From positions 62,001-126,000 of the forward strand of contig NZ_JAFFPS010000057.1 in assembly GCF_016919165.1 (NCBI RefSeq): 64,000 nucleotides of DNA. The letters are read 5' to 3'. The position numbers and the translations under genes are program-made. Positions 48,958 to 59,085 of this stretch are shown piece by piece (position 1 is the first letter of the stretch; each line of letters starts with the position of its first letter). Under the pieces are notes generated by a model. That model did no database searches and was not told the DNA's origin. It saw only the letters and a program-made list of their open reading frames with translations. Origin of the DNA: Leptospira chreensis. GTDB lineage: Bacteria; Spirochaetota; Leptospiria; Leptospirales; Leptospiraceae.

Positions 48958-50400
48958 ATGTCATATACTCCTTCTGCCAATGACCTGATCGCCATCTCTC
49001 CCATGCTCATACTATGCGGGGTGGCTTTACTTTCCCTTGTGGTTCAATTTCTCATTCCGAGAGAAGAAGATTCCAAACCACTTTGGGTCCTTTCTATTTT
49101 AGGAATCACTGGAGCCATGTATGCTCTATATCATACAACTGGATCTCCAGGGTATGGTAAGTTTTTTGGATCACAGATCTCTTTAAGTCCACTCACCGTA
49201 TGGCTCAGTGCAATTTATTTGATTGCGGGACTCATCACTCTACTCATTGCTCCCCCTTTTCTTTCCGAACACAAAACTCTATTCCCTGAGTTTTTTCCCC
49301 TCGTACTCTTTTGTTTGTCGGGAATGATGTTTTTAACCTCTGGTTATGATTTTATTGTCATCTTTGTCGGTTTAGAAATCCTTTCTCTCTCGTTGTATGT
49401 AATGATTGGAATGGCTCGTTCTTCTGTATCATCTCTAGAAAGTGCGATGAAGTATTTTTTACTCGGATCTTTTAGTTCTGGGTTTATGTTGCTTGGGATT
49501 GCTTTTTTATATGGCGGATCAGGAACGACAAACTTAGACGGAGCCCTTCGTGGTCTTTTTCTAAAAGGGTATGAATCCAATTTTTCTAAATTAGGATTTG
49601 GTTTATTTTTAGTCGGGGTTTCTTTTAAAGCTGCCCTTGTTCCTTTTCACTCGTGGACTCCGGATGTGTATGAAGGATCCCAAACACCAATCACTGGTTT
49701 TATGGCCAGTGCGGGTAAGGCATCGGCCCTTGGTCTTATCATTGTTTTATTCAATCATGTTCCTATGGGTGAGGTTGGTGAGTCATGGAAATTCCTTATG
49801 GGAGCGATTGCTCTCATTTCCATGACTTGGGGAAATATCGTTGCTTTAAAACAAGAAAATCTCAAACGGATGTTAGCTTACTCATCCATTTCCCATGCAG
49901 GTTATATTGTGGCGGGGATTGTTTGTGGGGCAGGGCTCGAAGCTTTGTATTATCTTTTCTCGTATTCTCTTCTCAACTTAGTTGCCTTTGCCATCATCTC
50001 CTATTTGGAACAAGGCAAACATGAAGTGACAGTGGATGGAATCTCTCACTTAAGCGGTGAACACCCGTTAACAGCCCTTGCTCTTTCGATTGTCTTTTTG
50101 TCTTTTGCCGGTTTCCCACCTCTGATTGGATTTTGGACGAAACTCTTTCTTTTGCAAAAGATAGCTGAGTCGGATTTATTTTTTCACCGGATTTTACTCT
50201 TCGGAGCCGTAGCCAACTCCTGTGTGGCCTTCTACTACTATATGAAGATCACCATCCAGTCCTATATGAAACAGGAAACAGGGGCTGTGGCTGGGGTCAG
50301 AGACCTTCCGAGTATGCCGACTTTGGGATTTCTTGTGTTTTTACTCAGCCTATTCTTCACCGCCGGTTGGCTTTTCTTCCAACCTGGGGCTCTGCTTTAA
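48958..50400 (+). CDS. nuoN: NuoN, complex I membrane subunit (ND2-like)
   Basis: The 480-residue protein has about 14 helices, with the conserved FVGLEILSLSLYVMIGM, VPFHSWTPDVYEGSQTPITGFM and NIVALKQENLKRMLAYSSISHAGY motifs of antiporter-like subunits. It closes the operon. A small hairpin follows at 50402-50415. Confidence 0.96.
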   Translation: MSYTPSANDLIAISPMLILCGVALLSLVVQFLIPREEDSKPLWVLSILGITGAMYALYHTTGSPGYGKFFGSQISLSPLTVWLSAIYLIAGLITLLIAPPFLSEHKTLFPEFFPLVLFCLSGMMFLTSGYDFIVIFVGLEILSLSLYVMIGMARSSVSSLESAMKYFLLGSFSSGFMLLGIAFLYGGSGTTNLDGALRGLFLKGYESNFSKLGFGLFLVGVSFKAALVPFHSWTPDVYEGSQTPITGFMASAGKASALGLIIVLFNHVPMGEVGESWKFLMGAIALISMTWGNIVALKQENLKRMLAYSSISHAGYIVAGIVCGAGLEALYYLFSYSLLNLVAFAIISYLEQGKHEVTVDGISHLSGEHPLTALALSIVFLSFAGFPPLIGFWTKLFLLQKIAESDLFFHRILLFGAVANSCVAFYYYMKITIQSYMKQETGAVAGVRDLPSMPTLGFLVFLLSLFFTAGWLFFQPGALL

Positions 50401-50401
50401 A

Positions 50402-50415
50402 TCTGCTATAGCAGA
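50402..50415. terminator. Short palindrome after nuoN
   Basis: TCTGCTATAGCAGA starts two bases after the nuoN stop, with 5-bp GC-containing arms around TATA. It is too short and lacks a T-run, so it is only a weak candidate terminator for the complex I operon. Confidence 0.3.
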
Positions 50416-50492
50416 AATAGTTCCAGGATAGCGAAAAACGGGTTGATGGATTTGGCAGGGTGCAGAGGCTAGTCGATAAGTAGGTACGCACC

Positions 50493-51026
50493 ATGGCAAC
50501 CATTGTAAAAAAAACAGAAACCTTAACCGACCTAGACTTAATCAAGACCTTCCTTGTTTCCAAGGGACTTGTTTATGAATCCTATAAAACACCGGAAGCA
50601 TTGGATTTGATCCTTGGCCAAAAGGGATTGAATGATGCCGAAAAAAGCGAAGTGCTATCTGGATTAGAATACCGTTTTGACCAACTAAAAAAGGAACATG
50701 GCTACAAGGCCAATGACCTCGTTGTTTTACATGACGAAGTGCCTGGCATCCAAGACATGTTAGCCAAATTTGACAAACTTCATATCCATACAGATGAAGA
50801 AGTGCGTTATATCATCGATGGAAGTGGTGTTTTCGGATTTATCATTGATGGGGAAAGATTTGAAGTGCATGTCAGTAAGGGAGATTTCCTTTCCATTCCG
50901 GCTAATACCAACCACTGGTTTACATTAGATAAAAACTTAAGAATTAAAGCCGTTCGTTATTTTAAAGACAACTCCGGATGGACTCCTGTGTATGTGGATG
51001 AATCTAAAGTATTGATTAACGCTTAA
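50493..51026 (+). CDS. mtnD: Acireductone dioxygenase (ARD)
   Basis: The 177-residue cupin catalyses the O2-dependent cleavage of acireductone in the methionine salvage pathway. Metal ligands follow the ARD pattern: His97, His99 and Glu103 in [10 protein letters not shown], and His141 in NTNHWF. The surrounding GSGVFGF and RYFKDNSGW motifs are typical. Fe gives methionine precursor, Ni gives CO and formate. It is a single gene here; other salvage genes are not in the window. It converges with recJ (stops overlap by 4 bases). Confidence 0.94.
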   Translation: MATIVKKTETLTDLDLIKTFLVSKGLVYESYKTPEALDLILGQKGLNDAEKSEVLSGLEYRFDQLKKEHGYKANDLVVLHDEVPGIQDMLAKFDKLHIHTDEEVRYIIDGSGVFGFIIDGERFEVHVSKGDFLSIPANTNHWFTLDKNLRIKAVRYFKDNSGWTPVYVDESKVLINA

Positions 51027-52972
51027 TCCGATGCAATTCCAAACCATTCTACAATGAATTGTAGGGTGGTTCTTCCTTGGTAGAAGTTTTCTTCCAAACT
51101 CCCCACTAAATCAAAACTTCCATGTTCCGACATAAATTTTTGGAACTCGTCTCCCTTATTCCAAATCATGTACTTTAAAGATCCACTTCCAATCAAATGA
51201 AACCGGACATGTTTTCCCGCACTGAGTGGTGTTAGGTGGATGGCTTTTGCATTACGAATCGCAAGTTTGATATCGGGGTTTCCTTGGCCAAAGGGTTCTA
51301 GGTCTTTCCATTCTTTTAGAAGTCGTTCTCCCATCTCTTCCGTGAGAACGGTAAAATCAGTTTCTATGGAATGGATGGTGGATCTCACTTTATCCTTGGA
51401 CAACCAATCATCGGCGCTTGGATACAAGGCCGCTACAAAGGCGGGAATTTAATCCAGTTGTATGGAAAATACCACACCTTCGGGATGAACTCCGAAATGT
51501 AAAAAATCGCTTGCGAGAGATACCAAAAGTTCGAGAACGTTTTCCCGTCCGTAGGAACGAATGCTTCCTCTCGCATCACCATTGTCAGGTGCTAAAAATA
51601 TTGCCGGTTTTTTATAAGTATCCACCATTCTTGTGGCTACAATCCCACTCACACCTGGTTCCATATCAGGTTCATAACAAAACACAATTTGGTTTGTGGT
51701 TCGTTCGGGTTTGCGGGCAAAGTAACGTTCCACCCGATCCATATTCCGTTTGGTTCGTTCCTTTCTTTCCTCATTGATGGATAATAATTGTTTGGCTTTA
51801 GATTTGGCATCCTGGACTGTCTCAGATAAAAGTAGAGATACCGCTTCTTCCGTTTTCCCCATTCGTCCTGCCGAATTGAGGACAGGGCCAATCGACCAAC
51901 CCAAATCCTTGGTTGTGATTCCATGCGGATTCAGTTTGAGTTCTTTTAGGAGTTCCGAGAGTCCTTTTCTTTTTTTGTCACCTGTATAGAGTTTGGTGAG
52001 AGATTGCAGAGCCAATTTCACAAAATGCCGGTTCTCACCGGTAAGAGGCATCATATCGGTAATGGTTCCAATCCCTGCAAGATCTGTTTCTTCTTCGAGT
52101 CCGGAGAAAAAATCAGGAATCTGAGAACATTGGTAATAGAAAAGTTTTCTTTCTTCTTCTACGGGAACGGAAGTAACAAAATCTTCCGGATAGGGCAGAA
52201 TGTTTTTTCCCTCTAGATTTTGGGTTGCGATGGATTCCTTAGAAACCCTCACTCCGTTTTGGAAGTAGAGTGTTTCGCTTTGACCTGAGGAATTCTCTTC
52301 GGTTTTTGAATAGACTTTGTTAAACTCATCACTCATGCGAAATAGGATCGCAGAAACTAATTTAAACGATAATACGGCAGTGCAGATTTTTTTTTCTGGA
52401 TAAACCGAGTCGGTTCTTCTTGGGTTCACCAAAGCACAGTTAGTGGGAATTCGCACGGGAACTTCGTGATGGTCCAGGACAATCATTCGAATCCCAGTGT
52501 TTGTTAATTCTTCGATTTCGTCGGCTTGGCTGGAACCAAAATCTAAAGTCACAAGCAGGTCTGGTTTTACTTTTTTAATTTTAACCAATGCTTCCTTACA
52601 AAGTCCATAAGGATCACTTTCCGAGGATACCATCACTTCTAAGTTGATATTAGAAAATTCGGGGTGAGATTTTAAAAAGAAGGCAAGGAGGCAAGTGGAA
52701 CTCACTCCATCCGAATCGCGGTCTCCATACAAAAGAATTTTTTTGCCATCTTTTGCAAACTGGACTAAAAGTTCTACAGCATCGGATAAATCGGGTAAGG
52801 AGTAGGGAGAATGAAGGCAAGAGAAATCAGAAGTAAGAAGTTCCTTCGGATGGATATTACGAAGGCCCTCACGTTTATCAACTAAGTAACGTAATAGGGG
52901 CCTTTTGGAATCAACTTTGGTTCGTACCTCGGACAACAGTGGCCCGAAGTGAACCTTTGTTACATGATGCAA
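51023..52972 (-). pseudogene. recJ: RecJ single-strand exonuclease, interrupted by an in-frame TAA
   Basis: The frame would give 649 residues but is broken by TAA at 51451-51449 after residue 507 (SIQLD, then IPAFVAALYPS in the same frame); AAA to TAA explains it. The protein has the DHH motifs GDRDSDGVSS, TLDFGSS and LDHHEVP, then LNSAGRMGK and the DHHA1 part GSIRSYGRENV with HFGVHPEG. Most RecJ proteins have GGH here, so the Val replacing Gly is a second oddity. The remaining C-terminal OB-fold part could restart only at about 51427. RecJ digests 5' single strands in recombination and repair. The TTG start overlaps the bactofilin gene by 13 bases. Truncation after the catalytic core could leave partial activity. 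Confidence 0.88.
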
Positions 52973-53319
52973 TTGCCAATAATTTTGGAACCGAATTCTA
53001 CTTCGAGTCCCGGTGTTTTGATATCACCAACGACCTTACCATTTTTTTTAAGTTCCACTTTTTCTTTTGCGTCCACATTTCCTTTTAGGTTACCATGAAC
53101 CACAAGGCTTCCTACTTCTACATCGGCTTCTACATCACCAGTTTCATCGATGATGAGTTTTCCTTGGGAAGTGATGGTTCCTTTGAATTGACCTTTGATT
53201 TTTAATGTTTGGTTGAAGGAAAGGGTTCCGCGAAACGTGATGTCGTCGCTAATGATGGTGTCTATAGATTCGTCTTTCATCGGTAGGGATAGTCTTGTGT
53301 GATCCTTGCGTTTTGGCAA
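52960..53319 (-). CDS. Bactofilin (polymer-forming cytoskeletal protein)
   Basis: The protein is a single bactofilin beta-helix: repeated strands of the type FRGTLSFNQTLKIKGQFKGTI and GSLVVHGNLKGNVDAKEKVELKKNGKVVGDI. Bactofilins form non-nucleotide-dependent filaments that affect cell shape; Leptospira has several. The start is uncertain: TTG 53319 (119 residues) or ATG 53280 (106 residues), neither with a good ribosome site. It is upstream of recJ on the minus strand and overlaps it by 13 bases. Confidence 0.9.
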   Translation of the reverse strand: MPKRKDHTRLSLPMKDESIDTIISDDITFRGTLSFNQTLKIKGQFKGTITSQGKLIIDETGDVEADVEVGSLVVHGNLKGNVDAKEKVELKKNGKVVGDIKTPGLEVEFGSKIIGNCIM

Positions 53320-53431
53320 CTACACAAGTATTTGTAATGAAAAGGAAATGGAAAAAAGTTCATATTTCAAGGGTTTTCTCTTGTGTCTCCACTTCAATTC
53401 TTGAACCTGGGTCTCAAGAGTCGAAAAAATA

Positions 53432-53758
53432 GTGAAAATTAGGCGCTTCTGGAAGTCAGGTTTCATCCTACTTTTAGCGGTTTTCATCAATCTGAATCTG
53501 GTCGATGACCGGTTTGTTTCTCCTCTCGAAGATTTGGACTTTCAATACCAATCCTACGAGTTGGAAGAAACGACTCGTGTGCTGACCTCGACTAAGGAAT
53601 CCAATCAAGTTTTAAAATTGGTTCCCAATCGCAGGGAACAGTCTCTGGTTAAGGTATCTGTCCATCGTTGGTCTACAATCTCCACAGAACCTGTATTTTT
53701 TACTGAAATTCCCATCTTATTTCATTTTCTTTACCTTCCGCCTCCTTATTTGGCTTAA
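53432..53758 (+). CDS. Small exported protein of unknown function upstream of the metal-efflux operon
   Basis: The 108-residue product has a basic N terminus and a hydrophobic segment (about 10-22, FILLLAVFINLNL), suggesting export or an anchor. The C-terminal end is hydrophobic and Pro-rich (FLYLPPPYLA). I do not recognise a family. The GTG start at 53432 has no clear ribosome site and codon content is plain, so it could be spurious, but its position 75 bases before czcA suggests a linked small protein. Confidence 0.5.
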   Translation: MKIRRFWKSGFILLLAVFINLNLVDDRFVSPLEDLDFQYQSYELEETTRVLTSTKESNQVLKLVPNRREQSLVKVSVHRWSTISTEPVFFTEIPILFHFLYLPPPYLA

Positions 53759-53833
53759 TCGTTGCATGTAGATTAGTCTAGTACCAGAGTCCAAGTTTGG
53801 TCTTTGCAGTGTATTTAATTTGAAATAGGAATT

Positions 53834-56800
53834 ATGTTAGAAAAAATCATTCAGTTTTCCATTCACAAACGAGCCACTGTTCTCGTTTTGACAGTAGCAC
53901 TCACCATTGTGGGTTTTTATAATGCACTTCATCTTTCTATTGATGCGATTCCCGATGTAACCAACGTCCAGGTATCCGCAGTGACGTCTGTTCCCGGTCT
54001 TTCTCCACTGGAAGTGGAACAATTTATTACTTATCCCATCGAACTTGAGTTTAACGGGATGCCGAAGGTGACAGAAATTCGTTCGATCTCAAGAACGGGT
54101 GTGAGTTCTGTTACTGTTATCTTTGAGGATGGAACCGATATTTATTTTGCAAGGCAACTTGTGAATGAAAGATTAAAACAAGCCGAGAACTTCATTCCCA
54201 AATCGTATGGAAGGCCAGAACTTTCACCGATTGCTACAGGTCTTGGTGATATTTATGAATTTACTTTAGTTTCCGAAAGCCATACTCCGGAAGAACTCCG
54301 CACCGTAATGGAATGGGAGATCGCAAGACAACTTCGTTCAGTGAAGGGAATCATTGATGTAAACGTTGTGGGAGGGGATGCCAAACAATTCCAAATCAAA
54401 ATTGACCCCAAACGTTTGTTATCTCACAATTTAACACTCTCTCATATCACAGAAGCGCTCGAAGGAGCCAACGTCAACCTAGGTGGTGGTTACATCCAAA
54501 AAGGGGAAGAGCAGTTTGTGATTCGAGGCGAAAGCCAATTTAAATCCATTGATGATATCGCAAGATTATCTGTCAGAACATCACGCGATGGAATTCCGCT
54601 TACCCTTGGTCAAATTGCCAAGGTAGAAACGGGACCGGCCCTTCGTTTTGGACTGAGCACGATGAACGGCAAACGCGAAGTTGTGAGTGGGACAGCCATG
54701 ATGTTACTTGGCAGTAACTCGCTCCAAGTGGTGAGCCGAGTGAAAGAGAAGATGAAAGAAATTGAAGCAAGGCTTCCGCCGGGGATGAAAATTAAAGTCT
54801 ATTATGACCGCTCGGAATTCATTGGTCGCACTCTTTCGACAGTCTTTACCAATTTGGTGGAAGCGGCCATCATTGTACTCGTTTGTTTGATTTTAACTTT
54901 AGGAACGGTGAAGGGAGCCTTTGCAGTCGCCCTTGCCATTCCTGTTTCTATGATGGTGGCTACCATCCTTATGAATGCCTTCGGGATCGTGGGAAACTTG
55001 ATGTCGCTCGGTGCCCTCGACTTTGGTCTCCTTGTGGATGGTTCCATTGTGATGTTAGAATCTACATTACATGGATTTTTACTTCGTAAAAGTTTCCTTC
55101 TTTCGAAAACTTCGGCCCAAGATATGGAAGATGGGATGGAAGAAGTCATTTTGGAGTCTTGTATCAAAGTGGTGCGGGCTTCTGCTTTTAGTGTGGGAAT
55201 TATTTTACTCGTTTATTTACCTCTGATGACTCTGGAAGGGGTAGAAGGTCGGATGTTCCGTCCGATGGCCATTACCGTAGCATTTGCATTAGGTGCGGCA
55301 CTTCTCTATTCCATTACAACGTTTCCAGCACTCATGTCTTATATTTATACAAAACCAATTTTACATGAGTCAACTTTTTGGAACAAGTTTCAGTTGAAGT
55401 ATGCAGAAGTTTTGACATACGGGATGAAATTCAAACGCCAGTTCACTTATGCAGGGATTGGTGTGGTTTTGTTATCTTTTGCGTTAGCATCGACACTCGG
55501 ATCTGAATTTTTACCAAGAATTGATGAAGGGGAAATTGCAATCGATATCAAACGTTTGCCTTCCACCGCTATCAACCACTCCCGCGATTTAAATTTGGAA
55601 ATGGAAAGAGTGATTTTAAAGTTTCCAGAAACAGTGAGTGTTGTTTCCAAACAAGGCCGGGGAGAGTCTGCCGCAGAACCCATTGGTTCCGAAGAAGGGG
55701 AGATGATGGTCAAACTCAAACCCCGCAAAGAATGGACTTCTACTGACGACCGCGAGGAACTCATGGAGCTTATGAAACACTCTGTGAATCAGAATGTTCC
55801 TTCGTCTTATATTAGTTTGTCGCAACCCATTGAAAACCGCGTCAATGCTTTGTTATCTGGATCCAAAGCGGATATCGTAATTAAAATTTATGGTGATGAT
55901 TTAAAAACATTAAAGTCCATTGCCGACAATTACGCCTCCAAAATCAAAAAGATCCAAGGAGCTGCCGATTTACGAGTGCAAAAACTCCTCGGCCTTCCTC
56001 TACTTGAGATCAAAATGAATCGTGGGAATATGGCTCGTTACGGCGTTCGTGCAGAAGAAGTATTAACAACCATAGAAACTCTTCGTGTAGGTTTTAACGC
56101 GGGAAAGGTTTATGAAGGATACAAACGATTTGATCTCATTGTTCGACTGGACGCCGATGTAACAGATATTGGAGTCATTGAAAATGTTCCCGTAATGACT
56201 GAGCTCGGTGGAACGGTCCCTCTCGGACAAGTCACAGACATTATGATGACGGAGGGGCCGGCTGCTTTATACCATGAAGGCCTCAAACGTAGGATTCTTG
56301 TGGAAGTGAACGTTCGCGGGCGAGATATGATTGGGTTTGTGAATGATGTACAAGCGGCGACCCAGTCCATTGAATCGGGACTCCCCCAAGGTTATTATGT
56401 GGATTGGGGTGGTCAGTTTGAAAACTTCACTCGTGCGAAAAACAGATTGGCGATTGTGATCCCCATTGCCGGTGCCATTATTTTTGCGATGCTCTTTATT
56501 GCTTTTGGAAGTGTCTATTATGCATTGGGAGTGTTTATTTTAGTGCCATTATCACTTTCTGGTGGTATCCTTTCTCTTGTGCTCCGAGGACTTCCTTTCT
56601 CGATTCCTGCAGGTGTTGGATTTATCGCCGCTGCCGGAATATCAGTGTTAAACGGGGTTGTCTATGCATCGGCCTTAAAAGATCAATTGAAAGTCACCCG
56701 TGATCCGTCTAAAGCTGTAGTGGAAGCTGCGGTGTATACACTGAGAGCGGTGGCAACAACAGAACTTGTGGCCATCATTGGATTTTTACCGATGGCCATT

Positions 56801-57133
56801 GCTTCCAGTGCTGGAGCGGAAGTGCAGAGACCTCTAGCAACTGTGGTTATGGGTGGGGTTCTTGTTGCGACTATCTTATCTCGTTTTCTTCTTCCCATTG
56901 CGTTTGAGTTTTTAGTCAAACTAGCACAGAGACAAGAAATTAGACAAATGGAACGGGAACGTAAGATGAATGAATACTTTGTAGAAGAGATGAGAAAATA
57001 CAAAGCGTTAGAAATTCATGATTCTCATGGACATTCCCATCATTATACCGAAGTGGAAGAACAATCTTCTCCAAACGAAGATGATTCCAAATCAAACAAA
57101 CTAAATCAGAAATCTAAAAAAAAGAGGACTTAA
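53834..57133 (+). CDS. CzcA/CusA-family heavy-metal RND efflux pump
   Basis: The 1099-residue inner-membrane pump has twelve helices with two large periplasmic loops. The fourth helix has [15 protein letters not shown] with Asp396, Asp402 and Glu409, the D-D-E pattern of divalent-cation (Zn/Co/Cd/Ni) pumps rather than the A-D-E pattern of Cu/Ag pumps. The tail is His-rich ([15 protein letters not shown]), a likely metal site. It works with the outer-membrane and adaptor proteins encoded downstream. Its stop abuts the ppa start. Confidence 0.93.
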   Translation: MLEKIIQFSIHKRATVLVLTVALTIVGFYNALHLSIDAIPDVTNVQVSAVTSVPGLSPLEVEQFITYPIELEFNGMPKVTEIRSISRTGVSSVTVIFEDGTDIYFARQLVNERLKQAENFIPKSYGRPELSPIATGLGDIYEFTLVSESHTPEELRTVMEWEIARQLRSVKGIIDVNVVGGDAKQFQIKIDPKRLLSHNLTLSHITEALEGANVNLGGGYIQKGEEQFVIRGESQFKSIDDIARLSVRTSRDGIPLTLGQIAKVETGPALRFGLSTMNGKREVVSGTAMMLLGSNSLQVVSRVKEKMKEIEARLPPGMKIKVYYDRSEFIGRTLSTVFTNLVEAAIIVLVCLILTLGTVKGAFAVALAIPVSMMVATILMNAFGIVGNLMSLGALDFGLLVDGSIVMLESTLHGFLLRKSFLLSKTSAQDMEDGMEEVILESCIKVVRASAFSVGIILLVYLPLMTLEGVEGRMFRPMAITVAFALGAALLYSITTFPALMSYIYTKPILHESTFWNKFQLKYAEVLTYGMKFKRQFTYAGIGVVLLSFALASTLGSEFLPRIDEGEIAIDIKRLPSTAINHSRDLNLEMERVILKFPETVSVVSKQGRGESAAEPIGSEEGEMMVKLKPRKEWTSTDDREELMELMKHSVNQNVPSSYISLSQPIENRVNALLSGSKADIVIKIYGDDLKTLKSIADNYASKIKKIQGAADLRVQKLLGLPLLEIKMNRGNMARYGVRAEEVLTTIETLRVGFNAGKVYEGYKRFDLIVRLDADVTDIGVIENVPVMTELGGTVPLGQVTDIMMTEGPAALYHEGLKRRILVEVNVRGRDMIGFVNDVQAATQSIESGLPQGYYVDWGGQFENFTRAKNRLAIVIPIAGAIIFAMLFIAFGSVYYALGVFILVPLSLSGGILSLVLRGLPFSIPAGVGFIAAAGISVLNGVVYASALKDQLKVTRDPSKAVVEAAVYTLRAVATTELVAIIGFLPMAIASSAGAEVQRPLATVVMGGVLVATILSRFLLPIAFEFLVKLAQRQEIRQMERERKMNEYFVEEMRKYKALEIHDSHGHSHHYTEVEEQSSPNEDDSKSNKLNQKSKKKRT

Positions 57134-57757
57134 ATGAAACCGAATTATTACGTAGCGCACCCTTGGCATGGATTGGAACTGGGACCAAAAGCTCCCGATG
57201 AATTGGATGTATTCATTGAACTGACACCACAAGACACGGTAAAATATGAGATCGATAAAGCATCGGGATTCATTCGTGTGGACCGGCCTCAAAAGTATAG
57301 TAACCGTTCGCCGACTCTTTACGGGTTCATCCCAAGAACCTTTTCTGGGGAAGCATCTGGAAAACATTGTTCGGAAGTTGTGGGAAGGCCTGACATCATT
57401 GGTGATGGAGATCCCATCGACATTTGTGTTTTGAGTGTAAATCCCATCACTCATGGAAATATGATTCTAACTGTGATTCCTATTGGTGGACTTCGGATGA
57501 TTGATAAGGGGGAGGCGGATGACAAAATTGTCGCTGTTCTCAAAGGGGACGAAGTGTTCGGCCAAATCAAAGATATTTCTGAGGTTCCGAAAGCACTCAT
57601 CAACAAACTCCACCATTACTTTTTAACTTACAAGTTGGATCCTAACTCTCCTTCCACAGGAACCGTTGAGATTACAGAAGTATATGATAGAACCGAAGCA
57701 ATTAAAGTCATCCAATATGGTATCGAAGACTATATAAAGAAATTTGTAACTGTATGA
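57134..57757 (+). CDS. ppa: Family I inorganic pyrophosphatase
   Basis: The 207-residue protein has the family I core: IEIT-like ELTPQDTVKYEID, the acidic catalytic motif GDGDPIDICVLS (DxDPxD) and the later KGEADDKIVAV. It hydrolyses PPi using Mg2+. Unusually, it lies between the RND pump and the outer-membrane factor of a metal-efflux operon: its start directly follows the pump stop and its stop overlaps the next gene (ATGA). The role in this operon is unclear; it may simply be hitchhiking, or supply phosphate chemistry under metal stress. Confidence 0.93.
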   Translation: MKPNYYVAHPWHGLELGPKAPDELDVFIELTPQDTVKYEIDKASGFIRVDRPQKYSNRSPTLYGFIPRTFSGEASGKHCSEVVGRPDIIGDGDPIDICVLSVNPITHGNMILTVIPIGGLRMIDKGEADDKIVAVLKGDEVFGQIKDISEVPKALINKLHHYFLTYKLDPNSPSTGTVEITEVYDRTEAIKVIQYGIEDYIKKFVTV

Positions 57758-59079
57758 AGTTGATTTGGAAGTTTTTGATTTTTTCCCTTTTAGGGATCCA
57801 TTCCTATGCTGTTTTTCCGAAAGAAAAAGCAGTATATGAACTACATTCTAAAGAAGAATTGTTTTTTCTTGGTGAAGATTCTCGTGCCCAAGATGCAAAA
57901 GAAAAATGGAACTTGGATGAGTTAGAAAATTTTGCTGTGACAAGTAATCCTCTCTACCTTCGTGAAAAACAAAATATTGGTATGGCTCGTGGGGATATCA
58001 TCACTGCCAGTTTGTATTATAACCCGATCATGAATATGCAACAGCAGTTTATCGGAGCTTCCGCGAGTGCAGCGACGGGAAGGGCAGAAACTTCCTTTAT
58101 TTATAACCAACCATTTGATATGAGTGGGGTCATTCCGCAAAGAGAAAAGGTCGCCAAACAAGAGTTTTTGGGGACAATTGCTAGTTTTCGCGACTTTGAT
58201 CGGATGTTTCGTTTGCGTCTCAGACAAAACTTTTGGACTTATCTTTATGTAACAGAGCAGATCAATTACCAAAAAGAATTTTTGGAAAACTACCAAGACC
58301 TTTTGGACCTTACCAAACTCCGAGCCGAAAAAGGAGATATTTCTTTTTTGGAATATGACCGTTTGGCTTTAGAACGCGTACAAATTGAACGTGAGTATCG
58401 GAACGCTAGGATCCTTCGGGCCCAGGTCGTGAAAAACTTAAGGATCCTCATTGGAATCTCTGATATCAATTCGCCACTGAGCATCAAAGGAAGATTGGAG
58501 TTTATCTCCACTCGTGAATTTGGAATCGATTTAAATGATTTTGATATTGAAGAAAGACCCGACTTGGTAGCTTTGAAAATTCGCCAACAAAAGGAAAGAA
58601 TGAATATCGAATTAAAAAAACGAGAGATCATTCCTCCTTTAACTCTTGGTGTTGAATTTTTAAACAAAGGAAATGAGAATGTAACTGGTTTGTATGCGGC
58701 AACTCCACTTCCTTTGTTTGATCGCAAACAAGGGGAAATTTTAAAGTCAGAAGAAGCCTATAAAAAATTAGGATTCGATGTCGATGCCAAACGAAATGAA
58801 ATCATGTCAGAGATTTCCGCAGCCATTAAAGAATTACAAGCGCGGGAATCACAACTACTTGATTACCAAAAGATGGGACTACTCGAAAAAAACAAAGAAG
58901 TCCAAGAGAAATCCAGGCTTGCTTACATTCGAGGTGCATCCAATTTAGTAACCTTTCTGGAAGCGGAGAAAAACTATCTCAGTGTCCTTCGTAGTTATTA
59001 CGAGATCATTTACCTCTATTACAATGCTTTGGAAGGATACAAAGCTTCTATCGGAAAGATGGATAGCTCGGAGTTTTAA
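57754..59079 (+). CDS. TolC/CzcC-type outer-membrane efflux protein
   Basis: The 441-residue protein has a Sec signal (about 1-20), then the two-fold repeated helix/strand pattern of outer-membrane efflux proteins (for example LTKLRAEKGDISFLEYDRLALERVQIEREYRNARI and SRLAYIRGASNLVTFLEAEKNYLSVLRSYYEII). It should form the exit duct of the tripartite pump with the CzcA-type and adaptor proteins. It overlaps ppa by 4 bases and precedes the adaptor by 6 bases. Confidence 0.9.
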   Translation: MKLIWKFLIFSLLGIHSYAVFPKEKAVYELHSKEELFFLGEDSRAQDAKEKWNLDELENFAVTSNPLYLREKQNIGMARGDIITASLYYNPIMNMQQQFIGASASAATGRAETSFIYNQPFDMSGVIPQREKVAKQEFLGTIASFRDFDRMFRLRLRQNFWTYLYVTEQINYQKEFLENYQDLLDLTKLRAEKGDISFLEYDRLALERVQIEREYRNARILRAQVVKNLRILIGISDINSPLSIKGRLEFISTREFGIDLNDFDIEERPDLVALKIRQQKERMNIELKKREIIPPLTLGVEFLNKGNENVTGLYAATPLPLFDRKQGEILKSEEAYKKLGFDVDAKRNEIMSEISAAIKELQARESQLLDYQKMGLLEKNKEVQEKSRLAYIRGASNLVTFLEAEKNYLSVLRSYYEIIYLYYNALEGYKASIGKMDSSEF

Positions 59080-59085
59080 ATTTTT

